Positions 35,538 through 45,104 of a stretch of DNA of 64,000 nucleotides are shown in pieces. Below the pieces are notes generated by a model. It saw only the letters and a program-made list of their open reading frames with translations. It had not been told where the DNA came from and searched no databases. The stretch spans positions 131,828,088-131,892,087 of the forward strand of contig NC_133647.1 of NCBI RefSeq assembly GCF_009905375.1, written 5' to 3'. The stretch comes from Apium graveolens. Its lineage: Eukaryota; Streptophyta; Magnoliopsida; Apiales; Apiaceae. Numbering within the stretch: the first letter of the stretch is position 1; the number at the start of each line of letters is the position of its first letter. The translations under genes were made by a program, and so were the position numbers.

Positions 35538-38500
35538 ATGGCACCAGTCGTGAAGATTATGTCTCAATCTGGGTTCATCTATGAAAAGAACAATTTCATA
35601 GCTTTGGTAGAAAAGAATGAAGCCCACTCAGACTATCACAAAATGATGGACTTCATCAAAAACTGTAAACTTAGCTATGCAATGCTGGAAGCCCCAACAA
35701 TTTTCTGTGAAGTAGTTGAGGAGATTTGGACAACTGCTGAGTTCAACTCCATGGATATGACTATCTCCTTCACTCTCAAAGGTAAAACTCACTGTATTAA
35801 CTGTGATGATTTACAAGCATGTTTTAAATTGCCTGAGAACAATGCCATGACACCACACACTGATAGTGATGTATCCAGCATGTTAGATTCCATAGGTTAT
35901 TCTCTTAACTCTGCTAATTTAGGGAGTATTAGAAGAAAAGGCCTTAGGAAAGAATGGAGTTTCCTTGGGGATGCCTTTATAAAGGTTTTCTCTGGGAAAA
36001 TTAGTAATTTTGATGCCATAACTTCATCTCTGGTTAATATGCTCTATATGCTTGTTTCTGATAGGTATTTTAACTTTAGCAACTATGTGATGCTAGAATT
36101 AGGTACTAGATTGGGTAACAAAGCTAATAGACCTAATAACATCTATTATGCTAGATTCTTTATGTTATTGGCTAACCATGTTGCTGAAGGTTTAGTCATA
36201 ATCAATGAGAATAATAAACTCAAGTGCTGGGCACAAGAGAAAAGAGTTCTTGCAGACTTGAAGAGAATGGATCTTAACAGCAGTGTGCCATTGGTATATT
36301 TACCAATCATGAATGCACCTCAGGTAGGTGAGGTAATTGCTTCTACAACTCCTACTTCTTCCAACCTCTCTATTTCTTTATCTTCTAGTATGGCCATGAA
36401 ATCTGTGATGCCCCAACAGATTTCTACCAAGGTCACCAAAACTAAACTTTCAAAATCCAAGACAAAGAAATCCACCTCTGTTGTTTCTCAAAAGACAACA
36501 GTTGTAACACCAACTATTAACCCTGAGGTGAGTGAACAGGGTGTGAGTGGTGAGGGGAGGGGTGAACATCAAAGAAACCCCCAGGATAAGGAAGGAAAGT
36601 TGAGTGCTTCCCAAGCTAGCCAAGCCACAGTTTCTCAAAAAGCTGTGGTGGTTGAAAAGGTATCTAGCACATCCCTAGTAGCATCCTCCCAAAAGGATGT
36701 TACTATTGAAAATAGTTCCAAACCAGGAACACAGAACAAAAGAGGGAGGGACACTAAAGCCAAACACTCACCAACAAAAGCCTTTATTAGAAGAAAGAAG
36801 GCCAGAACCCAATCTTCTACACAGGGTGCACACACTGCACAGATACATCCATCTGTATCTATGCCTTCTCAAACTCAGTTTGATGTGACTCCAATAAATG
36901 TGGAGTCACAGCCCCATTCTCTCACAATAATCACACATCAATCACCAAACACTTCATCACCATCTCTGGATGTGGATATGTTATTCCCATCAATTCCTGA
37001 TTCTCCCTCTTTACAACTCAGGGAGAAGCCCCACTCAAATACAGGTGATCATCATCTCTTAGATGATTTGTTGGATCACCCGCAAATTCTTTCAGATATA
37101 ATTGAAGGATCTGTGTCACCACATCTAAAATCAATCTACACAGATTCAACAGTTATATCACTTTCAATTTCAACTTCTTTTCCTTCTTCAACGGATATCA
37201 CTCATCCGTTGACAAGTGGTTGTTCTTCAACGGATAAGCTTAACAGCAGTTATCCGTTGATAACATCAGTTTCATCTTCAACGGATATTCCACATCCGTT
37301 GACAGTCTCTACACAAATAACTGAATTAATTCCAAGTGTAGAAGACATGAATACTGTGCAATCACTCTTAGGATTGAGGGAAGGGAGTGACAATTTGAGT
37401 GAGAGGCTGGGTTGCTCCCAGGCAAAAGGAGAGATTGAGAGCTCAAAAATGCATGCTATTTCTTCCAGCATGGCAAAAGTAAGTGAGTGGAGTACCACCT
37501 TAGTAGGTGAAGGTGAGGGAGTGAGATGTGTGAGCCAGGGGGAGCCCCTGATGCAAGAACATAGAGAAAAAGAGAGAAAAGCAGGTACAGTAGATACAAG
37601 GGTGGAACCAGCCATTGCTAATGAGTCAATGATTGTGGATGATGCTGAAAAGGAAAGACAATTTCAGCAACATTACAAAGCTGTAATTGATAACATTTCC
37701 TTGGATGCTGACACTTTTACTCATCCTGTGACAGCCTATCAACTGTTGGCTGCTCAGGGCAATGAGGAGGCAGCAAGGTCACTACATCTAGTGCACACAA
37801 CAGAATCTCTTCAAAGGGATAAAGCTGCCATTAACAAAATGCCTTCTACAGCTGGTGAGCCATCTGAGGAATTTGGAGCAAATTCTGATGATGATGACTC
37901 TATTTCTTTTGATGGAAGCATGAACTTAGGGGGAGATGAAGGCCCTAGTTCAATTTCAAATCTACCTGAATGGGCCTTGACTAAGGAGTATAGATCATGG
38001 GAATTCAATGTCTCTTTAGTCAAACAAATCAACACTATTCAACAGGCCATTCAGAATACTTCACATGCAAGTATCAAGGCTATCCTTCAAGCTCACCTGG
38101 ACTCACTGCATCTCATGAAGCTGCAGCAAGTGAAGCAGAATCTGAGTATGGATGATCTCAGGAAGGATATTGCTGACTTGAAAACCTATACTTCAGAAAA
38201 ATTGGATTCAGTCATGCCCTATGGTACATTGCAGGACTTGGTGTTGAGATTGAAGAAAGAATCTGTTACTGAAAAACGGTTGGCCAAGTTAGAAGACAGA
38301 GTTCAAGCTATTGAAGATTCTGTGGCCACCATTCTTCACAATCAACAATCTCAAACCAGTCTCCTAATGAAGCTGGCAAAAGCACAAGGCTTGACCCCTC
38401 TCCTTGATGATAACAAAAAGGGGGAGAGTAAAAGGGAAGGGGAAGGAGAGCCATCTACAAAAGTCAACATATCTAAAGTGCTAGTTCCTGCCATCACTAC

Positions 38501-40043
38501 TTCTCCAATCATTCAAATCAAGGGCAAGCCTGATGGAATTGATTTGATTCAGCTAGCAGCAGCTGAAATTCAAGTGAAAGAGCAAAGGAGGAGAATTGAT
38601 GAGAGGTTGCAACTGTTGTTTGGTTCTACACAAGACAAATCAACATCTGTGAAATACAGCACAAAAATTGAACCAATCAACATGGAGCTCATGCCAGTAG
38701 GAAGTTATAAGGATGGAGAAGCTTCTTTCAAAGAACTACAAGCTATAATTCTCAAGCCTAATGAAAGATCCAATAAGAACTCAACAAAGAATCCTTTAAA
38801 AGAAGTGGACTTTCCTCCTCCAAAAGATGATGAGAACAAGATTTTAGGCAGGAGTATTGCTTATCTCAAAAAGACCATGGATGAGGCTGTAAGGAGAAAT
38901 AGAGCTATTATCATTAGAGAGGGAAAGAGCATATGTGTGATGCAAGGACATCCCAAATTCTCAATAGCCAAGAAGGAAGAAGCCAAGCAATTAAAGGCTG
39001 ACAAAAGAGCACAAGCAAAGCTTGAACAACAGCTAAAGTCAAGTCTAGTTGAAAAAGAAAAAGGGATTGAAGTCAGGGGTGAAGACAAGACTACAAACCT
39101 AGATGAGGTTTTAGGGAGTATATTTGGTGAGAGTGTGGAAGAAAGAGAGGAATGGCAGAAGGGAAACAGAAGAAAGGCCAAGGCACATAGAAAGAGTGGA
39201 GATAACACTGAAGTAACCAAATCTATATCTAAACCACTACCTTCCATACCTGAACCCCTTGTTGCTGATCCCACAATAAACATCCATGGTGAACCAATCA
39301 TTCCAAAAGAGGAACCTATTGATTGGGACACTATCAAATTGCCTACCTTTCTAACCACTCTTCCTCTACCAAAGAAACAGAAAAGAAAACCAAAATCTAC
39401 ACCTCCCATAACCTCTAAGAAATTCACTCAAAAACAAAAACCTAAGCCTAAGTCACCCATTTCTAAAGATGATTATGTTCACATCTGTGACATAAAAGAA
39501 ATTTCAGACATTGAACTCTATCTGGATGAGCTGGAGGATGTAAGGGGAATAGCTGCCTACAGACAGCTACCAGAGAGATTAGTGTTCAGATATAAAGGAG
39601 CTGGGGAAAGAACATGGCCTCTCCACAGGATTCTGGATGAAGGCTACTCTACCTTGATTAGAGTCTTTTTAGCTATACAAAAGGATTCTGGCTTTACCAG
39701 AACTGCCAAGACTGAAATTCTCAACAAGATAGCCAATATAAGGAAAACTTGGAGGGAGCCCAATGCTTTACCCAGGACTTTACTCATTCAAGAAAGGGAA
39801 ATGAAAATTCACAAATCACCTCATTGGTTGATGGAATTTAGAGATGATAAAGGAGTCAGAAGATTTTTCAGACTTGAAGACCAACTCAAGATTGCCAGCA
39901 ATGAAACTCTCAAAGAAATGCAATCTAAGTTGGATGTCAGTGTTGAAGATGAAGCTGAATTCTTCAGACAACTCCAACTCCAAATTGAGGAAAATGACAA
40001 AAGGCTGGGAAAGAGAACCAGGGAACAAAGAAGAAAAAGATGA
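35538..40043 (+). CDS. Copia A third ORF (1,501 aa, unknown function)
   Basis: A large ORF between pol and the 3' LTR. The ATG at 35,538 (AAAAATGGCACCA) is preferred over the in-frame 35,439 because Copia B's ORF3 starts with the same ATGGCACCA and the upstream sequence looks like a leader. Residues 1-215 form a domain shared with Copia B (LRKEWSF, SNFDAI, IYYARF). Residues about 220-825 are Ser/Thr/Lys/Pro-rich low complexity. Residues about 826-940 are coiled-coil, ending in NQQSQTSLL and a KKGE motif also seen in B. Residues about 1,350-1,405 (YKGAGERTW...VFLAIQ) match a C-terminal block of B. The tail is basic. I see no signal peptide or convincing membrane helix, so an envelope role is unlikely. 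Six CAACGGAT/ATCCGTTG motifs lie at residues about 550-590. Confidence 0.8.
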   Translation: MAPVVKIMSQSGFIYEKNNFIALVEKNEAHSDYHKMMDFIKNCKLSYAMLEAPTIFCEVVEEIWTTAEFNSMDMTISFTLKGKTHCINCDDLQACFKLPENNAMTPHTDSDVSSMLDSIGYSLNSANLGSIRRKGLRKEWSFLGDAFIKVFSGKISNFDAITSSLVNMLYMLVSDRYFNFSNYVMLELGTRLGNKANRPNNIYYARFFMLLANHVAEGLVIINENNKLKCWAQEKRVLADLKRMDLNSSVPLVYLPIMNAPQVGEVIASTTPTSSNLSISLSSSMAMKSVMPQQISTKVTKTKLSKSKTKKSTSVVSQKTTVVTPTINPEVSEQGVSGEGRGEHQRNPQDKEGKLSASQASQATVSQKAVVVEKVSSTSLVASSQKDVTIENSSKPGTQNKRGRDTKAKHSPTKAFIRRKKARTQSSTQGAHTAQIHPSVSMPSQTQFDVTPINVESQPHSLTIITHQSPNTSSPSLDVDMLFPSIPDSPSLQLREKPHSNTGDHHLLDDLLDHPQILSDIIEGSVSPHLKSIYTDSTVISLSISTSFPSSTDITHPLTSGCSSTDKLNSSYPLITSVSSSTDIPHPLTVSTQITELIPSVEDMNTVQSLLGLREGSDNLSERLGCSQAKGEIESSKMHAISSSMAKVSEWSTTLVGEGEGVRCVSQGEPLMQEHREKERKAGTVDTRVEPAIANESMIVDDAEKERQFQQHYKAVIDNISLDADTFTHPVTAYQLLAAQGNEEAARSLHLVHTTESLQRDKAAINKMPSTAGEPSEEFGANSDDDDSISFDGSMNLGGDEGPSSISNLPEWALTKEYRSWEFNVSLVKQINTIQQAIQNTSHASIKAILQAHLDSLHLMKLQQVKQNLSMDDLRKDIADLKTYTSEKLDSVMPYGTLQDLVLRLKKESVTEKRLAKLEDRVQAIEDSVATILHNQQSQTSLLMKLAKAQGLTPLLDDNKKGESKREGEGEPSTKVNISKVLVPAITTSPIIQIKGKPDGIDLIQLAAAEIQVKEQRRRIDERLQLLFGSTQDKSTSVKYSTKIEPINMELMPVGSYKDGEASFKELQAIILKPNERSNKNSTKNPLKEVDFPPPKDDENKILGRSIAYLKKTMDEAVRRNRAIIIREGKSICVMQGHPKFSIAKKEEAKQLKADKRAQAKLEQQLKSSLVEKEKGIEVRGEDKTTNLDEVLGSIFGESVEEREEWQKGNRRKAKAHRKSGDNTEVTKSISKPLPSIPEPLVADPTINIHGEPIIPKEEPIDWDTIKLPTFLTTLPLPKKQKRKPKSTPPITSKKFTQKQKPKPKSPISKDDYVHICDIKEISDIELYLDELEDVRGIAAYRQLPERLVFRYKGAGERTWPLHRILDEGYSTLIRVFLAIQKDSGFTRTAKTEILNKIANIRKTWREPNALPRTLLIQEREMKIHKSPHWLMEFRDDKGVRRFFRLEDQLKIASNETLKEMQSKLDVSVEDEAEFFRQLQLQIEENDKRLGKRTREQRRKR

Positions 40044-40070
40044 TTTGCTCAGACTAAAGGAGTGTCCTTG

Positions 40071-41444
40071 GAAACTGAAAGGCATATGTCATAGCCTACT
40101 CGTTTATTCGAATATTTAACTCAACTCAAATAAGAATGTAATAAGTAAATAGTGGATCAAGCATCAGAGAGATCTCACAAAGTAACATCTGTCAAAGAAT
40201 AAAGAAACATTGTTCATCTGCAGACTTGAAGATTCACTGGAAGAAGTTCAAGAATTTGATCATGCCTCAGTGATATAAATCAAGATCGTGGATTTAATCA
40301 AGTGACAGAGATCTCGTCAAGGTATCATTTATTACAAGGATTCAATCAGAACAACAAAGTCAAGACATGAAGAAACGTCACGAAAGTTAGTCACTCATGA
40401 ACCAGACAGTACATCGAGTGTCAGCATTGAAGTGACGGAATTGATTCATAAGTCTCAGAGACTTTCAGAAGATTGTCAGAAGAATGGATGCTGCTCAGGG
40501 ATAGTATTAATTCTCTATTAATTAATTAAGTCATATAATCTAATTAAGAGAATAAATTATATCTGCAAGGATTAATTTATTGATTAATTGAATTAAATTG
40601 ATTAATTAATTTAGAATTAATATTGAGGATTTTCAGAATGTTAATTGATTAAAATCTGTGATAATTCTAAAAAGACAACTGATTGTACTAGTATGACAAT
40701 CGGTATGACAATTGATAGTCATACCGAATGTCATGCTAATTCAGTTGATTGTATTGATAGAATTATTATTTAGATTAAAATCAATTATTAATTCAGTAAA
40801 ACAATTTCATTTGAACTAATATGACAATCGGTATGACAATCAATAGTCATACCGAAAGTCTTGCTAGTTCATTTTAATTGTCTTGCTAGCTCTAATAGAT
40901 TGTCTCACCGAAAGTCTTTCAAGCTAAAAAGGATTGTCATTCCAGTTCTTTTCCTCTCGGTTGGATTGTTAAATAAAAACAGAAGCAGCAATTCATGATA
41001 TTCATTCAATCATTCATTCATACAGAACAAGAGAACACAGCAGAAAACAAAAGAAAATATTTCATCATTCATCTGCTTATTCAAGATCAAATATTCTAGT
41101 TTGTTAATGTTAAATCCAAACCACTAGAATTACTTATCTTGTTCTTGTATATCAATCTAGCGGATTAAAATCCCTAGAACTTAATCTCAAATCGCTTTTA
41201 GCATTTGATCTTTTAATTACAAAAATAGAAAAAGTTCATGTCGAATTTATTCTAAATTTGTAATAATTGATTTGAGATTAATCCCTTGTAACCGATACCG
41301 TAGTTGTAACACCTTTCAAGTTTAATAAAAGTTTTATTTAACTTGAATTTTGTTTCACAATTTTATTCCGCATTTTATTCGACGAAACGGTATTGTTTGC
41401 ATTCAACCCCCCCTTCTACAAACAAATTGGGACCTAACAGAAAC
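40071..41444 (+). mobile_element. Solo LTR with target duplication inside Copia A (1,364 bp LTR)
   Basis: GAAAC at 40,071-40,075 and 41,440-41,444 flank a segment starting TGAAAGGCAT (40,076) and ending GACCTAACA (41,439). The ends TG and CA and the 5-bp duplication fit an LTR. Its 3' end (ATTCAACCCCCC, CTTCTACAAA) resembles Copia LTR 3' ends, including that of A. No internal region or second LTR remains, so it is a solo LTR produced by LTR-LTR recombination. CGGTATGAC and GTCATACCG pair as hairpins at 40,701-40,726 and again at 40,829-40,854. Confidence 0.82.
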
Positions 41445-41587
41445 ACTGTAAATCTTCAATTACCTACTAGTACATACACTTTTGCAGCATTTTTAAATTT
41501 CTACTTAGTTTCAATTCATATATCTGTTAAGTGTTTTGTTATCATCAAGTTAACCCTGAATTTATGCCTACAATTCTTATAGACATA

Positions 41588-41600
41588 AATAGGGGGAGAT
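41588..41600 (+). other. Polypurine tract, Copia A
   Basis: The AATAGGGGGAGAT-type tract directly before the 3' LTR (TGTTAGG). Confidence 0.85.
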
Positions 41601-42679
41601 TGTTAGGAGTGTATGTGCATTAGTTTGATGATATGTTTAACAAAATACTTAAGTAGAAATTTAGTGTCTGTAGCCTCAACGGATAAGACCACTTTGGCTA
41701 TCCGTTGATGGTGTAGCTTTACTTAGAAATAAGTCTAGTGTTGTAGCATGTTTCAGTCTCTGCATTTAAAATGTAATTCTTGGAAGTTGAGAGAAACTAT
41801 GAGTCATGTTGACTGCTAGATGATATGCAGATAGGAAGGCCAATTGTAAATACTTCATGCCTTGTAATTTTGTATAAGTGAAGTGGTATCAACGGATGAC
41901 TTAAAGACCTTCAACGGATGAGAAGCTAAGCTTCAACGGATGTCTCTAAAGCTTCAACGGATAAAGTCATCAATGGATAACATCCTTCAACGGATGAGTG
42001 CATCAACGGATGAAAGCTTCAATGGATAACATCCTTCAACGGATGAGTACATCAACGGATGAAAGCTTCAACGGATGTTCTGATGATTAGTCGTTGATAA
42101 GGGGTAGTTGTACCTTCAAACAGAGGCACATGGGTTGATAGAGACAACTGAGATGTGGTAGCCGAATTTCAGGAACAACAGAAAAAGCAGCCGTTCTTCT
42201 TTAGTACAAAGATGCAATAGTCAACAAAGTACTGGAGTGAACAGGAAAAGAAGCAAGTGAAGATCTTATTTTATTACTGTATTTTATATTGTTCTTCACT
42301 TGTACACTTGGTAATATATAAACCAAGTAGAAGCTAGTAATTAGAAGAGAGATTTTCCAGAGCTGTTTAGAAAAATATTGAGAGAAAATTCATCTAGTTT
42401 GTACTAGGATGCAGCTGTGATCAACATTGTTTAATCACAGATTTTCTAAAATACCATCTCTGGTGGAACAACAAATCCACCAGAAAAGTTTTTAAGGTCT
42501 GTTGTGTTCTTCACATTTGTGCTTGAATATATATCTGTCTGTATTAGCTTAAAGCAATTCACACACTTGTTCTTCTTGAACACACAACTTTCATAAACTG
42601 CTCAAAACTTGAAAAAGTTTTGAGATTTACATTCAACCCCCCTTCTGTAAATCTCATTGTTAGTCCACTAGGAATAACA
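41601..42679 (+). repeat. Copia A 3' LTR (1,079 bp)
   Basis: Same length as the 5' LTR. Four differences by eye: one in a CAACGGAT copy (now CAATGGAT), two in the GATTAGCCATTG/GATTAGTCGTTG stretch, and one T/C near 42,512. That is about 0.4%, indicating a recent insertion. Confidence 0.95.
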
Positions 42680-42684
42680 ACCTT
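42680..42684. other. Target-site duplication of Copia A, right (ACCTT)
   Basis: Repeats 28,116-28,120; Gypsy LTR3 resumes immediately after it. Confidence 0.97.
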
Positions 42685-43355
42685 GCAACGATATTTTTTA
42701 TACAGTTATACACTGGGACTTTGTGTATATTATGCATGGAAGAGGACTTCCAATATTTTGAAAAGTATATATGTATATATACTGAATATTTTGTGACTTC
42801 ATCGCATTAAGATATCAAACTTGGTTCATTTCTTTTGACCAAGACTTTCATGAGTATTATGAGTAGGCTCATATATTGTTAATCATTATACATATTATTT
42901 TGGTGGGCTTGCTGCTCACCCTTGCTTTCTTCTTTCATCACACAACATCAGATAGATAAGATGAACAGGACCAAGCTCCCAATTTGCAAGCGGATAGGAA
43001 ACGTTTCGCAGCTTTCTGGAAGCGTTGAGGCCGCTGTAGCTGAGGTAGAAATTACCAATAGGCTAAGTTTTCAACTAATAATGTACCAGGCTTATGTATA
43101 TTATGAATTGTAATAATGGCAAAGAAATGTAAATTTATTCAGAAACCTTTTAAGGTGTATTAACATATAATTGTGGAATAAAACGACTTGTGATTATTTT
43201 TGGATGTTCATCTCTGAGACTATAACGTGTGGTGTGTGTGTTTATTGTGGGGTCACGGTACAGAGTAGTTGATTAATTATTAAGGTTGGGTGTTACTAAG
43301 GGAAATGGAACTCGTGACAACCCGGATCCCCGACCCCGGATCTGGGGGTGTTACA
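42685..43355 (+). repeat. Gypsy LTR3, 3' part
   Basis: Continues LTR3 from GCAACGATATTTTT to the terminal GGTGTTACA. The next bases (GTAAC, 43,356-43,360) belong to Copia C and should be the right target-site duplication of the Gypsy insertion. Confidence 0.92.
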
Positions 43356-44450
43356 GTAACTGGACCAACACAACCAGCTAAAATTTGACTTAGAATGTTT
43401 TGTAACCAGATACCTTGACTGGCTACTGTAGAAGCTGCCATAAATTTGGCTTCACACGAGGACAACACCACACATCTCTGTTTCTGAGATACCCATGAGA
43501 TTAGACTCTCGCTCAGATAATAAGCCATGCCACTTGTGCTTTTATGATCATCCACACATCTGCCCAAATCACTACCAGAAAGAGATTATTTCCACTATTC
43601 TTCGTATAGACTAGCCCTTAATGAAATGTTTCCTTTATGTATCCCAGAATTCGCTTTACAACACTTAAGTGAAGCACAGTAGGGCGTTTCATGTATCGGA
43701 TTACGACCCCAACTGAGAAGGCTATATCTGGTCGTGTGTTTAGCAAATAACGCATACCTCCAACCACAATTTTTTACATCATAGGATAAACAGCTTCTCC
43801 ACATTCATCTTTGGTAATTTGTTCCCTATGATCAATAGAATATTTTGTAGTATTGCAGTCCATTAATTCTATTTTTTCAAGAACCTTCTTGTCATATACT
43901 GAGTGCTTCAATTCTATGTAATTCGCACCTTATTCCACCTCAATTCTCTAATATTAGCTCAGTCTCCTAAGATTAGTCATTTAAAATTAATTTCCCATAA
44001 GAACTTTAAACTCTTCTATGTTCTGTAGGTTCTCTAGTTATTAAAATATCGTCCACGTACATGGCAATTATCAAGCTGTCACTTGCTTTTCCTTTTGCAT
44101 AAATAGCATTTTCATAAGAACATCTCTTAAATCCTAGACTCACCAAGACTTTATTTTAGCTTGGCATACCAAGCTTGTGGCGCTTGTTGTAAGCCATACC
44201 ATGCCTTCACCAACTTATGAACCAAGTGTTTTTTCCCTGTTTTTTGTAACCCTCTAGTTGAGCAACAAACACAACTTCGGTTAGCTCTACATTCAGAAAT
44301 GTTGTTTTAACATCTAAGTCATGAACCTGCCAATCATTCTTTGTATCCAATGCCAATAACAGTCACACCATTTTAAGACATGTCACTAGTGCATAAACCT
44401 CTTCATAATCTATACCATGCTCCTGAGTATAACCTTTTCACCTGGTGGCA
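43356..44450 (-). pseudogene. Copia C Pol remnant: RT and RNase H part
   Basis: Minus-strand reading gives decayed Ty1/Copia RT (near 44,420-44,280, resembling GIDYEEVYA and NDWQVHDLDVK in shifted frames) followed by RNase H (43,567-43,356: DDHKSTSGMAYYLSESLISW, SCEAKFMAAS). Stops and frameshifts are frequent. It is cut at 43,355 by the Gypsy LTR and at 44,450 by Copia B. It continues at 57,664. Confidence 0.85.
44446..44450. other. Target-site duplication of Copia B, left (TGGCA)
   Basis: Repeated at 57,664-57,668; joining the two sides restores a continuous, though decayed, Copia C RT region. Confidence 0.95.
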
Positions 44451-45049
44451 TGTTAGATATATTTGATAATGTCATGGCTAATATGTTTTATGTTTAGATT
44501 TCAGATCTTATTTGAACAGAACAAATCAGTACTTAACTGATCAGTACTTATACTGGAAGTCAGAACTTAAGGGATATCAGTACTTATGTTATCAGGAGAT
44601 AGATATCAGAACTTAAGTGCTGAAGGACGATCAGATAAGGACAGTAGCTGATTAAAGTTAAGAAGATCAAGATAAACATAAGAAGAGATATGCATGAAGA
44701 AGGAATTCCGTGAAGAATGGAATACTTGGAATAGAAGATATCTGATTGATATATTTTAGGAAGCAGAATTATATTCCATATCAATTAGCGAATATCTTGT
44801 AACTGTGTAGTATATAAACACAGACATAGGGTTTACACTAGAAGTGTTATCATTATCGAGAATATTATTTATTATAACCCTAGCAGCTCTCGTGATATTT
44901 TGTTCATCACTGAGAGATAACAGTTCCAGATTGTAACAGAGTTTATTGTTTAAATAAAGTTTGTTTTCTGTTACATAAGTTCTTGAAGTTTGATTTGATT
45001 GTAATAAACACTGTATTCACCCCCTCTACAGTGAAAGTGTGACCTAACA
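44451..45049 (+). repeat. Copia B 5' LTR (599 bp)
   Basis: TGTTAGATAT to GACCTAACA. Contains TATATAAA at 44,811-44,818. Positions about 44,525-44,625 hold repeated ATCAGTACTTA and TCAGAACTTAAG, the reverse-complement form of the AAGTTCTGAT motif of the body. Confidence 0.95.
44811..44818 (+). promoter_or_regulatory. TATA box of Copia B 5' LTR
   Basis: TATATAAA in the U3 region, duplicated at 57,425-57,432 in the 3' LTR. Confidence 0.7.
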
Positions 45050-45051
45050 AG

Positions 45052-45063
45052 TGGTATCAGAGC
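45052..45063 (+). other. Primer binding site, Copia B
   Basis: TGGTATCAGAGC two bases after the 5' LTR. Confidence 0.92.
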
Positions 45064-45104
45064 TATCTGTTAACACACATACAGTTAAAGATCCAAACAC
45101 AATC

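Larger units (their letters stand above)
28121..42679 (+). mobile_element. Copia element A (SIRE-like, 14,559 bp)
   Basis: A complete Ty1/Copia element with 1,079-bp LTRs (TGTTA...TAACA), Met-tRNA PBS, gag, pol in protease-integrase-RT-RNase H order, a large third ORF and a polypurine tract. It is flanked by ACCTT duplications inside Gypsy LTR3. Without the nested solo LTR and its duplication it is about 13.19 kb. The size, long gag and extra ORF 3' of pol fit the SIRE/Maximus lineage. The two LTRs differ at four sites by eye, so it is young. The motif CAACGGAT or its complement ATCCGTTG occurs about 45 times by hand count across LTR, coding and noncoding parts. Pol carries one frameshift. 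Confidence 0.95.
1..43355 (+). mobile_element. Tandem array of a long-LTR Ty3/Gypsy (chromovirus/Tekay-like) retrotransposon
   Basis: The same roughly 9,836-9,839 bp unit recurs: the gag ATG lies at 604, 10,440 and 20,279. The order is internal-LTR-internal-LTR-internal-LTR, so neighbouring units share LTRs instead of being separate insertions. LTRs are about 4.2 kb and internal regions about 5.63 kb. LTR ends are TGTAATAACCCC and GGGGGTGTTACA (imperfect inverted repeats). A PBS for initiator Met tRNA lies 4 nt after each LTR and a polypurine tract directly precedes each. Family assignment rests on decayed gag (KPPEFHGSADPVEA), RNase H (GKAKEVADAL) and an integrase C-terminus (RVHNVFHVSMLRK-like, ending near KYPYSF). 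The array starts left of the window. It ends at 43,355 inside Copia C, and LTR3 is split by Copia A (28,121-42,679). Confidence 0.93.

Noticed and set aside
38861..39427. 188-codon minus-strand ORF opposite Copia A ORF3
   Set aside because: Antisense of a Lys/Glu/Pro-rich region; composition explains it.
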